A stretch of DNA of 64,000 nucleotides from CAIQPV01 sp963719855 (GTDB lineage: Bacteria > Pseudomonadota > Gammaproteobacteria > Burkholderiales > Gallionellaceae). The position numbers and the translations under genes were made by a program. The stretch lies in NCBI GenBank assembly GCA_963719855.1, contig CAVRDK010000004.1, positions 1,364,001-1,428,000 on the forward strand, written 5' to 3'. This document shows, one piece after another, positions 45,975 to 54,838 of this stretch. The notes under the pieces were generated by a model. It searched no databases. It was given only the letters and a program-made list of their open reading frames with translations, and had not been told where the DNA came from. Position 1 is the stretch's first letter; the number at the start of each line of letters is the position of its first letter.

Positions 45975-46517
45975 ATGGATTTAAAAGAAACGTGCCTCGA
46001 TTCCGCTGTCGTCTATGATGGCGATTTCATCAAGGTGCTCAAAGATAATGTGCGTCTGCCGGACGGCAGCATAAGCTCGCGCGAACACATCAAGCACCCC
46101 GGTGCGGTGGCGGTGCTGGCGATTCTGGATAATGGCAAGCTGGTGATGGAGCGTCAGTTCCGCTACCCGCCGCAACGTGAATTCATTGAACTTCCTGCCG
46201 GGAAAATTGACCACGGTGAAGATATTCTTCTTTGCGCCCAACGCGAGTTGCTGGAGGAAACCGGCTACGTCGCGCGCGAGTGGACGCATCTGTCTACGGT
46301 GTGGCCGAGCATCGGTTACGCCGATGAGCGCATGGAATACTTCCTCGCGCGCGGTCTCACCCACCAAGGTAGCCAACTCGACGACGGTGAATTTCTTGAA
46401 GTGTTCGAGCTATCGCTGCCCGATGCGATAGAGTGGATCAAGCAAGGCAAGATCAACGACAGCAAGACCGTCCTCGGCCTGTTCTGGCTGGAGAAAATGC
46501 TGAAAGGGTGGGAGTAA
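45975..46517 (+). CDS. NUDIX hydrolase (ADP-ribose pyrophosphatase type)
   Basis: A protein of about 180 residues with a complete Nudix box (G-x5-E-x7-REL-x-EE-x-G: GKIDHGEDILLCAQRELLEE, then TG) near residues 76-98. The N-terminal pattern and FRYPPQREFIELPAG match ADP-ribose pyrophosphatases. It would cleave ADP-ribose to AMP and ribose-5-phosphate. ATG 45975 follows GGGAG at a good distance; ATG 45930 and 45963 are alternatives. Confidence 0.87.
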   Translation: MDLKETCLDSAVVYDGDFIKVLKDNVRLPDGSISSREHIKHPGAVAVLAILDNGKLVMERQFRYPPQREFIELPAGKIDHGEDILLCAQRELLEETGYVAREWTHLSTVWPSIGYADERMEYFLARGLTHQGSQLDDGEFLEVFELSLPDAIEWIKQGKINDSKTVLGLFWLEKMLKGWE

Positions 46518-46540
46518 ACCCCGGCTCTGATGAAACTACT

Positions 46541-46599
46541 GATAGAACTACTAGCCATTCACTTAGCAATCCAAAAACGATTGCTGAGTGGCTGGTTAT
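46541..46599. repeat. Hairpin element B copy, with a degenerate second copy
   Basis: GATAGAACTACTAGCCATTC to GTGGCTGGTTAT. The stem is CACTTAGCAATC/GATTGCTGAGTG, unlike other copies in sequence but paired. A weaker copy follows at about 46612-46665. Confidence 0.7.
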
Positions 46600-46695
46600 A
46601 GCCATCTGACTGATGAACTAGCTATTCGGCTAAACTGGCAAACAGCCTTGCATAGCCAACTGACTTAAGCCATTTTTGAACCACGAGCGAAACAA

Positions 46696-46718
46696 AAACG
46701 GGCCTTGACGGCCCGTTT
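46696..46718 (-). terminator. Terminator after petC
   Basis: AAACGGGCC-ttgac-GGCCCGTTT: a 9-bp perfect stem. On the minus strand it is followed by a T-rich tract (the complement of AACAAAA). It lies about 36 bp past the petC stop. Confidence 0.85.
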
Positions 46719-46753
46719 CAATCATCCAGACTTTGCCTGAACCTGGCGAATTA

Positions 46754-47467
46754 TCAGTGGATGTCCTTCCAGAATTCATTCTTCAAGGCTACTGCCAACA
46801 CGAAGAAGACGGCCAGGAAAAGCAGCACATAGATACCCATCTTCATGCGCTTTGCCTTCGTCGGTTCGCCCATGAAGTCCAGGTAATTCACCAGATCTGC
46901 CACCATGCCGTCATACTGAACTGGTGTCATGGTGCCCGGTTTGGACAACACCAGCTTCCAATTTTCGTGCTCGCCGTGCTTCTCCACCTGCAACACCTGC
47001 TCGCCCTGAAGCTCAGCCAGCACGTGCGGCATAGCCACCTTGTCGAACGCCACGTTGTTCCAGCCGGACGGACGAGTCTCGTCTCGGTAGAAGCCGCGCA
47101 GGTAGGTGTAGAGCCAGTCCACTCCACGGAAACGGGAAATCACGGAAAGATCGGGAGGCGCAACGCCGAAAGCCGTCACTGCGGCCGCCTTGTCCATGCT
47201 GCTGCTCATGGTATCGCCTACCTTGGCTCCGTTCGAGATCAAGTTGTCCTTGATCTGCTTCTCGGTGAAACCAATGTCCTGCAGGCGGTTGAAACGCATC
47301 GCCTGCGCGCTGTGGCAAGCCAGGCAGTAGGTGACGAAAGTCTTAGCGCCGCGCTGCAACGACTGCTGATCATTAAAATCTGCAGGCGACTTGTCCAGAT
47401 GCAGGTCGCCGGAGGCGAATGCCATAGTTGAAGCCAACAGGCTTACGAGGAACAGTATCTTTTTCAT
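46754..47467 (-). CDS. petC: Cytochrome c1 of the bc1 complex
   Basis: 237-residue protein with a signal peptide (MKKILFLVSLLASTMAFA), a c-type haem motif CLACH near 51-55, an axial-Met candidate in the C-terminal half, and a C-terminal membrane anchor (IYVLLFLAVFFVLAVAL). It passes electrons from the Rieske protein to periplasmic cytochromes. ATG 47467 overlaps the cytochrome b stop (TAATG). It is the last gene of petABC. Confidence 0.94.
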   Translation of the reverse strand: MKKILFLVSLLASTMAFASGDLHLDKSPADFNDQQSLQRGAKTFVTYCLACHSAQAMRFNRLQDIGFTEKQIKDNLISNGAKVGDTMSSSMDKAAAVTAFGVAPPDLSVISRFRGVDWLYTYLRGFYRDETRPSGWNNVAFDKVAMPHVLAELQGEQVLQVEKHGEHENWKLVLSKPGTMTPVQYDGMVADLVNYLDFMGEPTKAKRMKMGIYVLLFLAVFFVLAVALKNEFWKDIH

Positions 47468-48702
47468 TATCCTGTCACCCTTTCCGGTTCCGGTTTGCAT
47501 TTGTCTATTTTGGTGTACCACGGCATCAGGAAAAAGAATGCGAAGTAGATCACGCCAAAAATTTGCGCAAGAAGATTATAAAATGGATTGGGTACCTGGG
47601 CGCCAAGGATGCCCAAACTGATGAAGCTGATCGTAAAAAGAAACACTGCGGTTTTGTAGATCGGGCCGCGATATCTGATGGACTTGACAGCACCTCGATC
47701 TAGCCAGGGCAGGAAGCAAAAGATCACGACCGCCAGCCCCATCGCGATCACCCCCGGGAGCGGAGAACCGAACATCGGCGGCGTCGCGCGCAAAATGGCA
47801 TAGAACGGGTTGAAATACCACAATGCGCCTATGTGCTGCGGCGTTTTCATGGTGTCGGCAGGAACGAAGTTGTTATCTTCCAGGAAGTAGCCGTGCATAT
47901 CCGGCGCGAAGAATAAGATCGCGGAGAACACGGCCAGGAACACGACGATACCGACAATGTCTTTTACCGTGTAGTAGGGATGGAACGGAATGCCGTCGAG
48001 CGGGATGTGAGTGACCGGATCCTTGTGCTTCTTGATTTCGATGCCATCGGGGTTGTTCGAGCCAACTTCGTGCAGCGCGATAATGTGCGCAACCACCAGG
48101 CCGATCAACACCAGCGGCACGGCGACAATGTGCAAAGCGAAAAAACGGTTCAGGGTGGCGTCGGAGATCACATAGTCACCGCGAATCCACACCGAAAGAT
48201 CGGGGCCGATAAATGGAATGGCGTTGAACAGGTTCACAATAACTTGCGCCCCCCAGTAGGACAGCTGGCCCCAGGGAAGCAGGTAGCCCATGAAGGATTC
48301 GGCCATCAAACAAAGGTAAATCACCATGCCGAAGAGCCAGACCAGTTCTCGCGGCTTGCGGTAAGAACCATAGATCAGGCCACGAAAGATGTGTAGATAG
48401 ATCACGATAAAGAACATCGAGGCGCCGGTGGAGTGGATGTAGCGGATCAACCAGCCCCAATCCACGTCGCGCATGATGTATTCCACCGAGTAGAAGGCAA
48501 GGCCCGCATCCGGCTTGTAGTTCATGGCAAGGAAGATGCCGGAAACAACCTGGATTACCAGTGCCAACAAAGCCAGCGAACCGAAGTAATACCAAAAATT
48601 GAAATTCTTGGGTGCGTAATATTCGGAAAGGTGTTCTCTCCATAGCTTGGAAAGGGGGAAACGCGCATTCACCCAATCAGACAAACTTATCAGCATATTC
48701 AT
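47467..48702 (-). CDS. petB: Cytochrome b of the bc1 complex
   Basis: 411-residue membrane protein with about eight membrane segments. Haem-ligand His pairs sit in helices B and D (SFMGYLLPWGQ and FALHIVAVP regions). The quinol-site PEW-type motif appears as PLD/PFHPYY. It forms the quinol-oxidising core. It starts at ATG 48702, 3 bp after petA, and overlaps petC by 1 bp. In iron oxidisers bc1 can run in reverse to reduce quinone; the direction cannot be read from sequence. Confidence 0.95.
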   Translation of the reverse strand: MNMLISLSDWVNARFPLSKLWREHLSEYYAPKNFNFWYYFGSLALLALVIQVVSGIFLAMNYKPDAGLAFYSVEYIMRDVDWGWLIRYIHSTGASMFFIVIYLHIFRGLIYGSYRKPRELVWLFGMVIYLCLMAESFMGYLLPWGQLSYWGAQVIVNLFNAIPFIGPDLSVWIRGDYVISDATLNRFFALHIVAVPLVLIGLVVAHIIALHEVGSNNPDGIEIKKHKDPVTHIPLDGIPFHPYYTVKDIVGIVVFLAVFSAILFFAPDMHGYFLEDNNFVPADTMKTPQHIGALWYFNPFYAILRATPPMFGSPLPGVIAMGLAVVIFCFLPWLDRGAVKSIRYRGPIYKTAVFLFTISFISLGILGAQVPNPFYNLLAQIFGVIYFAFFFLMPWYTKIDKCKPEPERVTG

Positions 48703-48705
48703 TTA

Positions 48706-49308
48706 TCAAGCTCCCTTGCTGTCATCGCCAACCAGAATGAGGTTGGAGCTTAAATACTTGTAGGGTGGAATAACGAGATTGGTCGGCGCCGGCGATCCTT
48801 GGAAAACGCGCGCCGCCAGATCGAAACGTGAGCCGTGGCAGGGGCAAAAGAATCCGCCCGGCCAGTCGTTAACCATGCCATCGCTGGGGCCGGGCTTCAG
48901 TTTTTGGGAAGGTGAGCAACCGAGATGGGTGCAGACTCCTATTGCCACCAGAATATTTGGGTGTTCCTGGCGGGAACGGGTCGCGTTCTGGCAATACTCC
49001 GGTTGCTGTTGCACCTCGGATTTTGGGTCGGACAGCTTGTCATCATGCTTGCCCAGCGCATCCATCTGCTCCTGGGTGCGGTTCACGATCCACACCGGTT
49101 TGCCGCGCCATGCAACAGTCATCAATGTGCCCGGCTCAAGCTTGCTGATATCTACTTCCACCGGCGCACCGGCCGCCTTGGCACGCTGACTCGGCGACCA
49201 ACTCGAGAGAAACGGAATAGCGACCCCGACCGTCGCCACTCCACCGACTGCGGTCGTCGCAGCAATCAGGAACTTCCTTTTGCTGCTGCTCACGTCATTT
49301 TGGCTCAT
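48706..49308 (-). CDS. petA: Rieske iron-sulfur protein of the bc1 complex
   Basis: 200-residue protein. An N-terminal Tat-like signal/anchor (SSKRKFLIAATTAVGGVA) precedes the Rieske fold with the 2Fe-2S motifs CTHLGC and CPCHGS near residues 130-160. It is the first gene of petABC; ATG 49308 is clear. The spacer upstream to 49844 holds no gene. Confidence 0.95.
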   Translation of the reverse strand: MSQNDVSSSKRKFLIAATTAVGGVATVGVAIPFLSSWSPSQRAKAAGAPVEVDISKLEPGTLMTVAWRGKPVWIVNRTQEQMDALGKHDDKLSDPKSEVQQQPEYCQNATRSRQEHPNILVAIGVCTHLGCSPSQKLKPGPSDGMVNDWPGGFFCPCHGSRFDLAARVFQGSPAPTNLVIPPYKYLSSNLILVGDDSKGA

Positions 49309-49844
49309 ACATTGAACCCTTCTTTTGAAAATTCTGAAGGCACATCCAGCATGGCTGAATTCTGATCTTGCGCTCGCCAGATAGCTGACTTGCGCTATGG
49401 TCTTTTTGCGGTAATTTCATTACTTGATCGTTTCCTTTTGTGGCAACCCGATCAGGGTTGTTGAGCTAGATGCTTATCACTTCTATGCTTTTGATAGTAC
49501 TTTATCATTTATTTTGTGGCAATTCTCAGCTGTCGCCTATTTTGAAAATATAGCAACAGTGAAACACATCTCCGATTATCGTAATAATTGTCGGCGCCGT
49601 GTTTAATCCTCTATATAATTTTCAGTAGGATGGGTGAAGCGTAGCGTAACCCATCAATGTCGCAACCTATCAAAGCTAAAACGATGGGTTACTACTGAAA
49701 ACCATATAGAGGCATAATTTTTTATGATCCGATGTCTATCGGATTTTCCGGGTTTAACACTTTTGTTGCGCAGCCCGTCTCCGTGTTGACGCGCACCGCG
49801 TTGCCTCCCATAATTGCGCCCCCCATCATTTTACTAGCCGCGCC
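49309..49844. other. Gene-free spacer with repeat D
   Basis: A 536-bp spacer between petA and the fumarase gene. It contains the pet promoter region, A+T-rich sequence near 49480-49620, and repeat D (49623-49704). A 60-codon reading at 49424-49606 has no ribosome site and was rejected. Confidence 0.5.
49623..49704. repeat. Dispersed repeat D, copy 2
   Basis: CAGTAGGATGGGTGAAGCGT and on through AACGATGGGTTACTACTGAA. Same unit as 41858-41933, with small differences. Confidence 0.7.
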
Positions 49845-51365
49845 ATGACCACCATACGCCAGCAGGATCTCATTGACAGCGTCGCCGATGCATTGCAATT
49901 CATCTCCTACTACCATCCGCTCGACTACGTCCAGGCGCTGGGCCGTGCCTACGAGCGCGAGCAGTCGCCTGCCGCACGCGACGCGATTGCACAAATCCTC
50001 ACCAACTCGCGCATGAGCGCACAGGGACATAGGCCGATTTGCCAGGACACCGGCATCGTGTCGGCCTTCGTTAAGGTGGGCATGGACGTGCGCTGGGATG
50101 ATGCGCAGATGAGCGTTTCCGACATGATCAACGAAGGCGTGCGCCGCGCCTACCTGAACCCGGACAACATGCTGCGCGCCTCGGTGCTCGCCGACCCTGC
50201 CGGTGCGCGCAAGAACACGCGCGACAACACGCCCGCCGTGATCAATTACGAGATCGTCCCCGGCAACGAAGTTGAGGTCATCCTCGCAGCCAAGGGCGGC
50301 GGTTCGGAGAACAAATCCAAGTTCGTTGCACTTAATCCCTCCGACAGCATCGTGGACTGGGTGCTGGAGACCGTACCCGAGATGGGCGCAGGCTGGTGCC
50401 CGCCGGGCATACTCGGCATCGGCATCGGCGGCACGGCGGAAAAAGCCATGCTGCTCGCCAAGGAAGCGTTGATGGAGCCGGTGGACATGCACGAACTGCA
50501 AGCGCGCGGGCCGAAGAACCGCATTGAGGAACTGCGGCTGGAACTGTTCGACAAGGTCAACGCGCTGGGCATAGGCGCGCAAGGCCTGGGCGGACTCACC
50601 ACCGTGGTAGATGTGAAGATCAGGGACTATCCCACGCACGCCGCCAGCTTGCCGGTCGCCATCATCCCCAACTGCGCCGCCACGCGCCACATTCATTTCA
50701 CGCTCGACGGCAGCGGCCCCGCAGTGCTGACGCCGCCTTCGCTGGATGATTGGCCGAAGATCGAATGGAAGGCTTCCGCCGAATCGCGCCGTGTCAACCT
50801 CGACGGCATCACGCGAGAAGAAATAGCAAGCTGGAAACCGGGCGAGACTTTGTTGCTGAACGGCAAGCTGCTCACCGGCCGCGACGCCGCGCACAAACGC
50901 ATCGCCGACATGCTGGCGAAAGGCGAAAAGCTGCCGGTGGATTTCAACGGGCGCTTCATCTACTACGTCGGTCCGGTTGATCCGGTGCGCGACGAAGTGG
51001 TCGGTCCCGCCGGCCCCACCACCGCCACGCGCATGGACAAATTCACCGAGATGATGCTGGCGCAGACCGGTCTCATCGGCATGGTCGGCAAATCCGAGCG
51101 CGGCCCCGAAGCCATCGAAGCCATCAAACGCCACAAGGCTGTGTACCTCATGGCCGTGGGCGGCGCGGCCTACCTCGTGTCCAAGGCGATCAAGGCATCG
51201 AAAGTGCTGGCCTTCGCCGAACTCGGCATGGAAGCCATCTACGAATTCACTGTGCAGGACATGCCGGTGACCGTGGCGGTGGACAGCAACGGCACCTCGG
51301 TACATGAAACTGGCCCGGCGGAATGGCGTGGGAGGATTGGAAAGATACCGGTGAAGGTGGGGTAA
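49845..51365 (+). CDS. fumA: Fumarate hydratase, class I (4Fe-4S)
   Basis: 506-residue class I fumarase with alpha and beta domains in one chain. It interconverts fumarate and malate in the TCA cycle. The cluster cysteines are visible: the first in GHRPICQDTG near 62, the others in IPNCAATRH and GWCPPG. The C-terminal beta domain has GRDAAHKRI and GPTTATRMDKFTE. It is oxygen-sensitive by family. It starts at ATG 49845. The long antisense reading over it is a shadow. Confidence 0.94.
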   Translation: MTTIRQQDLIDSVADALQFISYYHPLDYVQALGRAYEREQSPAARDAIAQILTNSRMSAQGHRPICQDTGIVSAFVKVGMDVRWDDAQMSVSDMINEGVRRAYLNPDNMLRASVLADPAGARKNTRDNTPAVINYEIVPGNEVEVILAAKGGGSENKSKFVALNPSDSIVDWVLETVPEMGAGWCPPGILGIGIGGTAEKAMLLAKEALMEPVDMHELQARGPKNRIEELRLELFDKVNALGIGAQGLGGLTTVVDVKIRDYPTHAASLPVAIIPNCAATRHIHFTLDGSGPAVLTPPSLDDWPKIEWKASAESRRVNLDGITREEIASWKPGETLLLNGKLLTGRDAAHKRIADMLAKGEKLPVDFNGRFIYYVGPVDPVRDEVVGPAGPTTATRMDKFTEMMLAQTGLIGMVGKSERGPEAIEAIKRHKAVYLMAVGGAAYLVSKAIKASKVLAFAELGMEAIYEFTVQDMPVTVAVDSNGTSVHETGPAEWRGRIGKIPVKVG

Positions 51366-51421
51366 ACTGGCATTTCTTGTGTCGCCTAAATTACGTTAGA
51401 AGTTATGGGAATATTCTGCAT

Positions 51422-51700
51422 ATGAAAAAGGTGATTTATAAAATCACGTATCCGAACGGGAAAATTTATATTGGCAAAGACCTTACTAATTCACTAACGT
51501 ACTTTGGTAGTGTTAATAGTGAGGCGGTCGCACATGATTTCTCAGAAGAAGAGCAACGTGATTTTTCAGTGCGAAAACAAATAATTTTTGAGTCTGAAAA
51601 TGCAGAGGAAATAAATAAAATCGAGGGGCAATTTATTACTGAGCATGGTGCCAATAATCCTGATATCGGTTACAACAAGTGGCCAAAATTTAAGGTTTAG
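51422..51700 (+). CDS. Small GIY-YIG-like protein
   Basis: 92-residue protein starting MKKVIYKITYPNGKIYIGKD, which matches the opening of the GIY-YIG nuclease fold (the two beta strands with xIY and YIG). A later E and N (IEGQFITEHGANN) may be the catalytic Glu and Asn region. The domain is short but near complete. It is much richer in A+T than its neighbours, which suggests acquisition by transfer. There is no strong ribosome site. Confidence 0.6.
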   Translation: MKKVIYKITYPNGKIYIGKDLTNSLTYFGSVNSEAVAHDFSEEEQRDFSVRKQIIFESENAEEINKIEGQFITEHGANNPDIGYNKWPKFKV

Positions 51701-51917
51701 CGCGGTAGGCTGGGGTAAGGAACGAACCACAGCATTTCCTATGTCGAGCAATGCTGGGGTTCGTCCCTCACCACCAGCCTACAAGCCCGAATGGAATACA
51801 GTAAAATCCGGCATGTTCAGAGTCCCGTTTCCTCGGCATTTATTCGTTAGCATGGATTTTACCCGCCGTTTCGTCTATCATGCCGCCTCGGTTCCGCAAC
51901 CACAGAATTCAAGAATT

Positions 51918-52013
51918 GGCGGGCCTCCCCGCATTGCGGCATGGTGAATCTGGTCAGGTCCGGAAGGAAGCAGCCACAGCCAATCGTTGCAAGTGCCGGG
52001 GGCAAGGCTCGCC
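51918..52013 (+). ncRNA. ffs: Signal recognition particle 4.5S RNA
   Basis: The universally conserved tetraloop and asymmetric-loop sequence GGTCAGGTCCGGAAGGAAGC (51952-51971), followed by AGCC, is present. Ends GGCGGGCCT and AAGGCTCGCC pair to close a rod of about 96 nt, the normal bacterial 4.5S size. Its place just before dnaX is conserved in betaproteobacteria. Confidence 0.93.
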
Positions 52014-52079
52014 TCCTATTTTTCGAGAGCCGTTTTTTCCAAAGTAAAAGACAGCACCTCGATTTTATTGGCAGGCAAT

Positions 52080-53744
52080 ATGTCGGCAACATCGGTTCTA
52101 GCGCGCAAATGGCGCCCCAAGACCTTCGCGCAACTGGCGGGGCAGGAGCATGTCGTGCAGGCTTTGAGCAATGCGCTGACGCAGAACCGCTTGCATCATG
52201 CCTATCTGTTCACCGGCACGCGCGGTGTGGGCAAAACCACCATCGCGCGCATCTTCGCCAAATCCCTGAATTGCGTTAACGGCATTACCGCCATTCCATG
52301 CGGCGTGTGCAGCGCCTGCACGGAGATCGACAGCGGGCGTTTCGTCGATCTGATCGAACTGGATGCAGCGTCCAACACGCAGGTGGACAACATGCGCGAA
52401 CTGCTGGAAAGCGCGTTGTATGCGCCGACCAGCGGGCGCTTCAAGGTGTATATCATCGACGAAGTGCACATGCTGTCGAAATCGGCCTTCAACGCGATGT
52501 TGAAGACGCTGGAAGAGCCGCCCGCGCATGTAAAATTCATCCTCGCCACCACCGACCCGCAGAAAATTCCGGTCACTGTGCTGTCGCGCTGCTTGCAGTT
52601 CAACCTGAAACAATTGCCGCCCGCGTTGATCATCACGCATTTGCAGTATGTGCTGGTGCAGGAAAAAATACCGTTTGAGGCGGGCGCGCTGGCGTTGCTG
52701 TCACGCGCGGCGCAAGGCAGCATGCGCGATGCGCTGAGCCTGCTCGACCAAGCCATCGCCTATTCCGATTCGCGGGTGGATGAGGCGACGGTGCGCAACA
52801 TGCTAGGAGCGATAGACCAGAGCTATTTGTACGACTTGCTGCAAACCTTGTTGGCGCACGACGGCGCAGGTCTGCTGCGCATTGCCGACGACATGGCGAT
52901 CCGCAGCTTGGCGTTCGACGCCGCCTTGCAGGATTTGGCGACTCTGTTGCATCGCGTCGCACTGGCGCAAACCGTGCCGCAGGCCATCGCGGAAGACGAG
53001 CCGGAACGCGCGCGCTTGCTGGAACTGGCACAGAATTTCAGCGCCGAAGAGGTGCAGTTGTTCTACCAGATCGCTATCCACGGACGCAACGAGATTGACC
53101 TCGCGCCCGACGAATATGCCGGGTTCACCATGACGCTGCTGCGCATGCTGGCTTTTATGCCGGGGGGAAAGCAAGCAGTGTCTGAACGGCCTGCGACCAA
53201 GGCTGCTGCCGCTCCGCCTGTGGCTCGGGCGAAGCCACAAACAGCGCCAAATCCAGCGCCAACTGCTGCTGCCGCGCAACCGATGCAGCAGCCTCAATCG
53301 AATTCGGTTCCAACCTCTGTTCAGGCAAGCAAGCCGGTAGCGGCAGGCGCGCTCGACTGGGGCGTGTTGCTGGCGCAATTGAATGTGCAAGGGATGGCAA
53401 AGGAATTGGCCAAGCACTGTACGCTGGAAAGTATGGTCGATGGGCGGCTGACGCTGAATCTGGCGCCACAGCACAAACATTTGCAAACCAATAAAATGGC
53501 GCAGGACAAATTGCAGACAGCCCTCACCGAGTATTTCGCCCAGCCGGTGCGGCTGGCGGTGACTCTGGGAACGGCTAATGCCGCCACTCCCGCCGCTGTC
53601 GAACAGCACGAGAAACAAACGCGCCAGCAAGTGGCGACAGAAGCGATCACGCAAGACCCGTTCGTGCGCGAGGCACAGGTACAATTGGGTGCGCAAGTAA
53701 TAGAGGATTCCATTAAACCAATACAGCAGGAGAATGCACGATGA
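52080..53744 (+). CDS. dnaX: DNA polymerase III subunits gamma/tau
   Basis: 554-residue clamp-loader ATPase. Walker A GTRGVGKT is near 45-52, a zinc-binding CGVCSAC follows, then DEVHMLS (Walker B) and sensor-1 ATTDPQKIPVTVLSRC. The C-terminal third is a proline/alanine/glutamine-rich tau linker and polymerase-binding domain. ATG 52080 (MSATSVLARKWRPK) is the family start; an upstream in-frame extension overlaps the SRP RNA and is rejected. I saw no obvious slippery site for a gamma form. It overlaps ybaB by 4 bp. Confidence 0.94.
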   Translation: MSATSVLARKWRPKTFAQLAGQEHVVQALSNALTQNRLHHAYLFTGTRGVGKTTIARIFAKSLNCVNGITAIPCGVCSACTEIDSGRFVDLIELDAASNTQVDNMRELLESALYAPTSGRFKVYIIDEVHMLSKSAFNAMLKTLEEPPAHVKFILATTDPQKIPVTVLSRCLQFNLKQLPPALIITHLQYVLVQEKIPFEAGALALLSRAAQGSMRDALSLLDQAIAYSDSRVDEATVRNMLGAIDQSYLYDLLQTLLAHDGAGLLRIADDMAIRSLAFDAALQDLATLLHRVALAQTVPQAIAEDEPERARLLELAQNFSAEEVQLFYQIAIHGRNEIDLAPDEYAGFTMTLLRMLAFMPGGKQAVSERPATKAAAAPPVARAKPQTAPNPAPTAAAAQPMQQPQSNSVPTSVQASKPVAAGALDWGVLLAQLNVQGMAKELAKHCTLESMVDGRLTLNLAPQHKHLQTNKMAQDKLQTALTEYFAQPVRLAVTLGTANAATPAAVEQHEKQTRQQVATEAITQDPFVREAQVQLGAQVIEDSIKPIQQENAR

Positions 53745-54067
53745 TGAAGGGCGGGTTGGGCGGCTTGATGAAACAGGCCCAGCAGATGCAGGCAAATATG
53801 AAGAAGGCACAGGCTGAACTGGCGACGGTCGAAGTGGAAGGCCAAGCCGGTTCCGGCATGGTAAAAATCACCATGACTTGCGCGCATGAAGTGCGCCGCG
53901 TGTCGCTGGACGACAGTTTGTTATCCGACGACAAAGAAATGCTGGAAGACCTGATCGCGGCGGCAATGAACGACGCGGTGAAACAGGTCGCAGCCGTGTC
54001 GCAGCAAAGAATGAGCGGATTTACTGCGGGACTTAATCTGCCGCCCGGCATGAGTTTGCCGTTCTGA
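53741..54067 (+). CDS. YbaB/EbfC nucleoid-associated protein
   Basis: 108-residue protein with the typical MMKGGLGGLMKQAQQMQ start and two-helix plus sheet fold of YbaB/EbfC. It binds DNA and helps nucleoid structure or recombination. AGGAG precedes ATG 53741, which overlaps the dnaX stop (ATGA). It lies between dnaX and recR, the standard order. Confidence 0.94.
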   Translation: MMKGGLGGLMKQAQQMQANMKKAQAELATVEVEGQAGSGMVKITMTCAHEVRRVSLDDSLLSDDKEMLEDLIAAAMNDAVKQVAAVSQQRMSGFTAGLNLPPGMSLPF

Positions 54068-54113
54068 TATATAGATGTCCCTTGCCCATTAGCGAAAAAC
54101 TGCGAAACGCATT

Positions 54114-54185
54114 TGTGGGAGCGGCTTCAGCCGCGATAAAAATTCAATGGATGGCGTGGCAATCGCGGCTGAAGCCGCTCCCACA
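54114..54185. repeat. REP-like inverted repeat E
   Basis: TGTGGGAGCGGCTTCAGCCG followed by CGAT (54114-54137) and its exact mirror (54162-54185) are separated by 24 nt. The unit resembles the common GGGAGCGGCTTCAGCCGCG REP of pseudomonads. It lies in the ybaB-recR spacer. Confidence 0.85.
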
Positions 54186-54238
54186 AAGAAAGTTTGGCTA
54201 TTGGATGACATGCAAATTTCCCTAATGAAACATTTGTA

Positions 54239-54838
54239 ATGAACACTCCCTCCAGCCTGGAAGACCTGATCGACGCATTGCGCTGTCTGCCCGGTGTTGG
54301 GCCAAAGTCCGCGCAGCGCATGGCTTATCATTTGTTGCAACGCGACAAGCCGGGCGCATTGCGGCTGGCGCAGTCTCTCAGCCATGCGGTTGAAAGCATC
54401 CATCACTGCGCTAAGTGCAACAATTTTTCCGAAGAAGAAGTTTGCGCCTTGTGCCGTTCGCACAAACGTGATGCCAGCTTGTTGTGCGTGGTGGAAATGC
54501 CTGCGGACTTGCTGATGATGGAACAGGCGCAGTGTTATCGCGGCATGTATTTCGTGCTGATGGGCAGGTTGTCACCGCTGGACGGCATCGGAGCGCGTGA
54601 ACTGCACTTGGAGCGTCTGGTCAGGCGTGCGCTGGAGCAGCCGTGCGAAGTTATACTTGCCACCAACTTTACCGTGGAGGGCGATGCCACGGCACATTAC
54701 ATCGCCACCTTGTTATGTGCTCAAGGCATCAAGGTGTCGCGCATCGCGCGGGGATTGCCGGTGGGCGGAGAATTGGAACATGTGGATAGCGGCACACTGG
54801 CGCAAGCCGTGCTGGAACGGCGCGAGGTGATGGGATGA
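54239..54838 (+). CDS. recR: Recombination protein RecR
   Basis: 199-residue protein. It has a helix-hairpin-helix (LPGVGPKSAQRMA), a Cys4 zinc motif (CAKC...CALC) near 58-74 and a Toprim domain with VVEMPADLL. With RecO it loads RecA at gaps. It starts at ATG 54239 and overlaps rluB by 4 bp (ATGA). Confidence 0.95.
   Translation: MNTPSSLEDLIDALRCLPGVGPKSAQRMAYHLLQRDKPGALRLAQSLSHAVESIHHCAKCNNFSEEEVCALCRSHKRDASLLCVVEMPADLLMMEQAQCYRGMYFVLMGRLSPLDGIGARELHLERLVRRALEQPCEVILATNFTVEGDATAHYIATLLCAQGIKVSRIARGLPVGGELEHVDSGTLAQAVLERREVMG

Noticed and set aside
49424..49606. 60-codon reading in the petA-fumarase spacer
   Set aside because: No ribosome site, no family, and A+T-rich spacer composition.
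49722..51305. 527-codon antisense reading over fumarase
   Set aside because: His/Arg/Gly-rich shadow of a well-supported enzyme gene; no family features.
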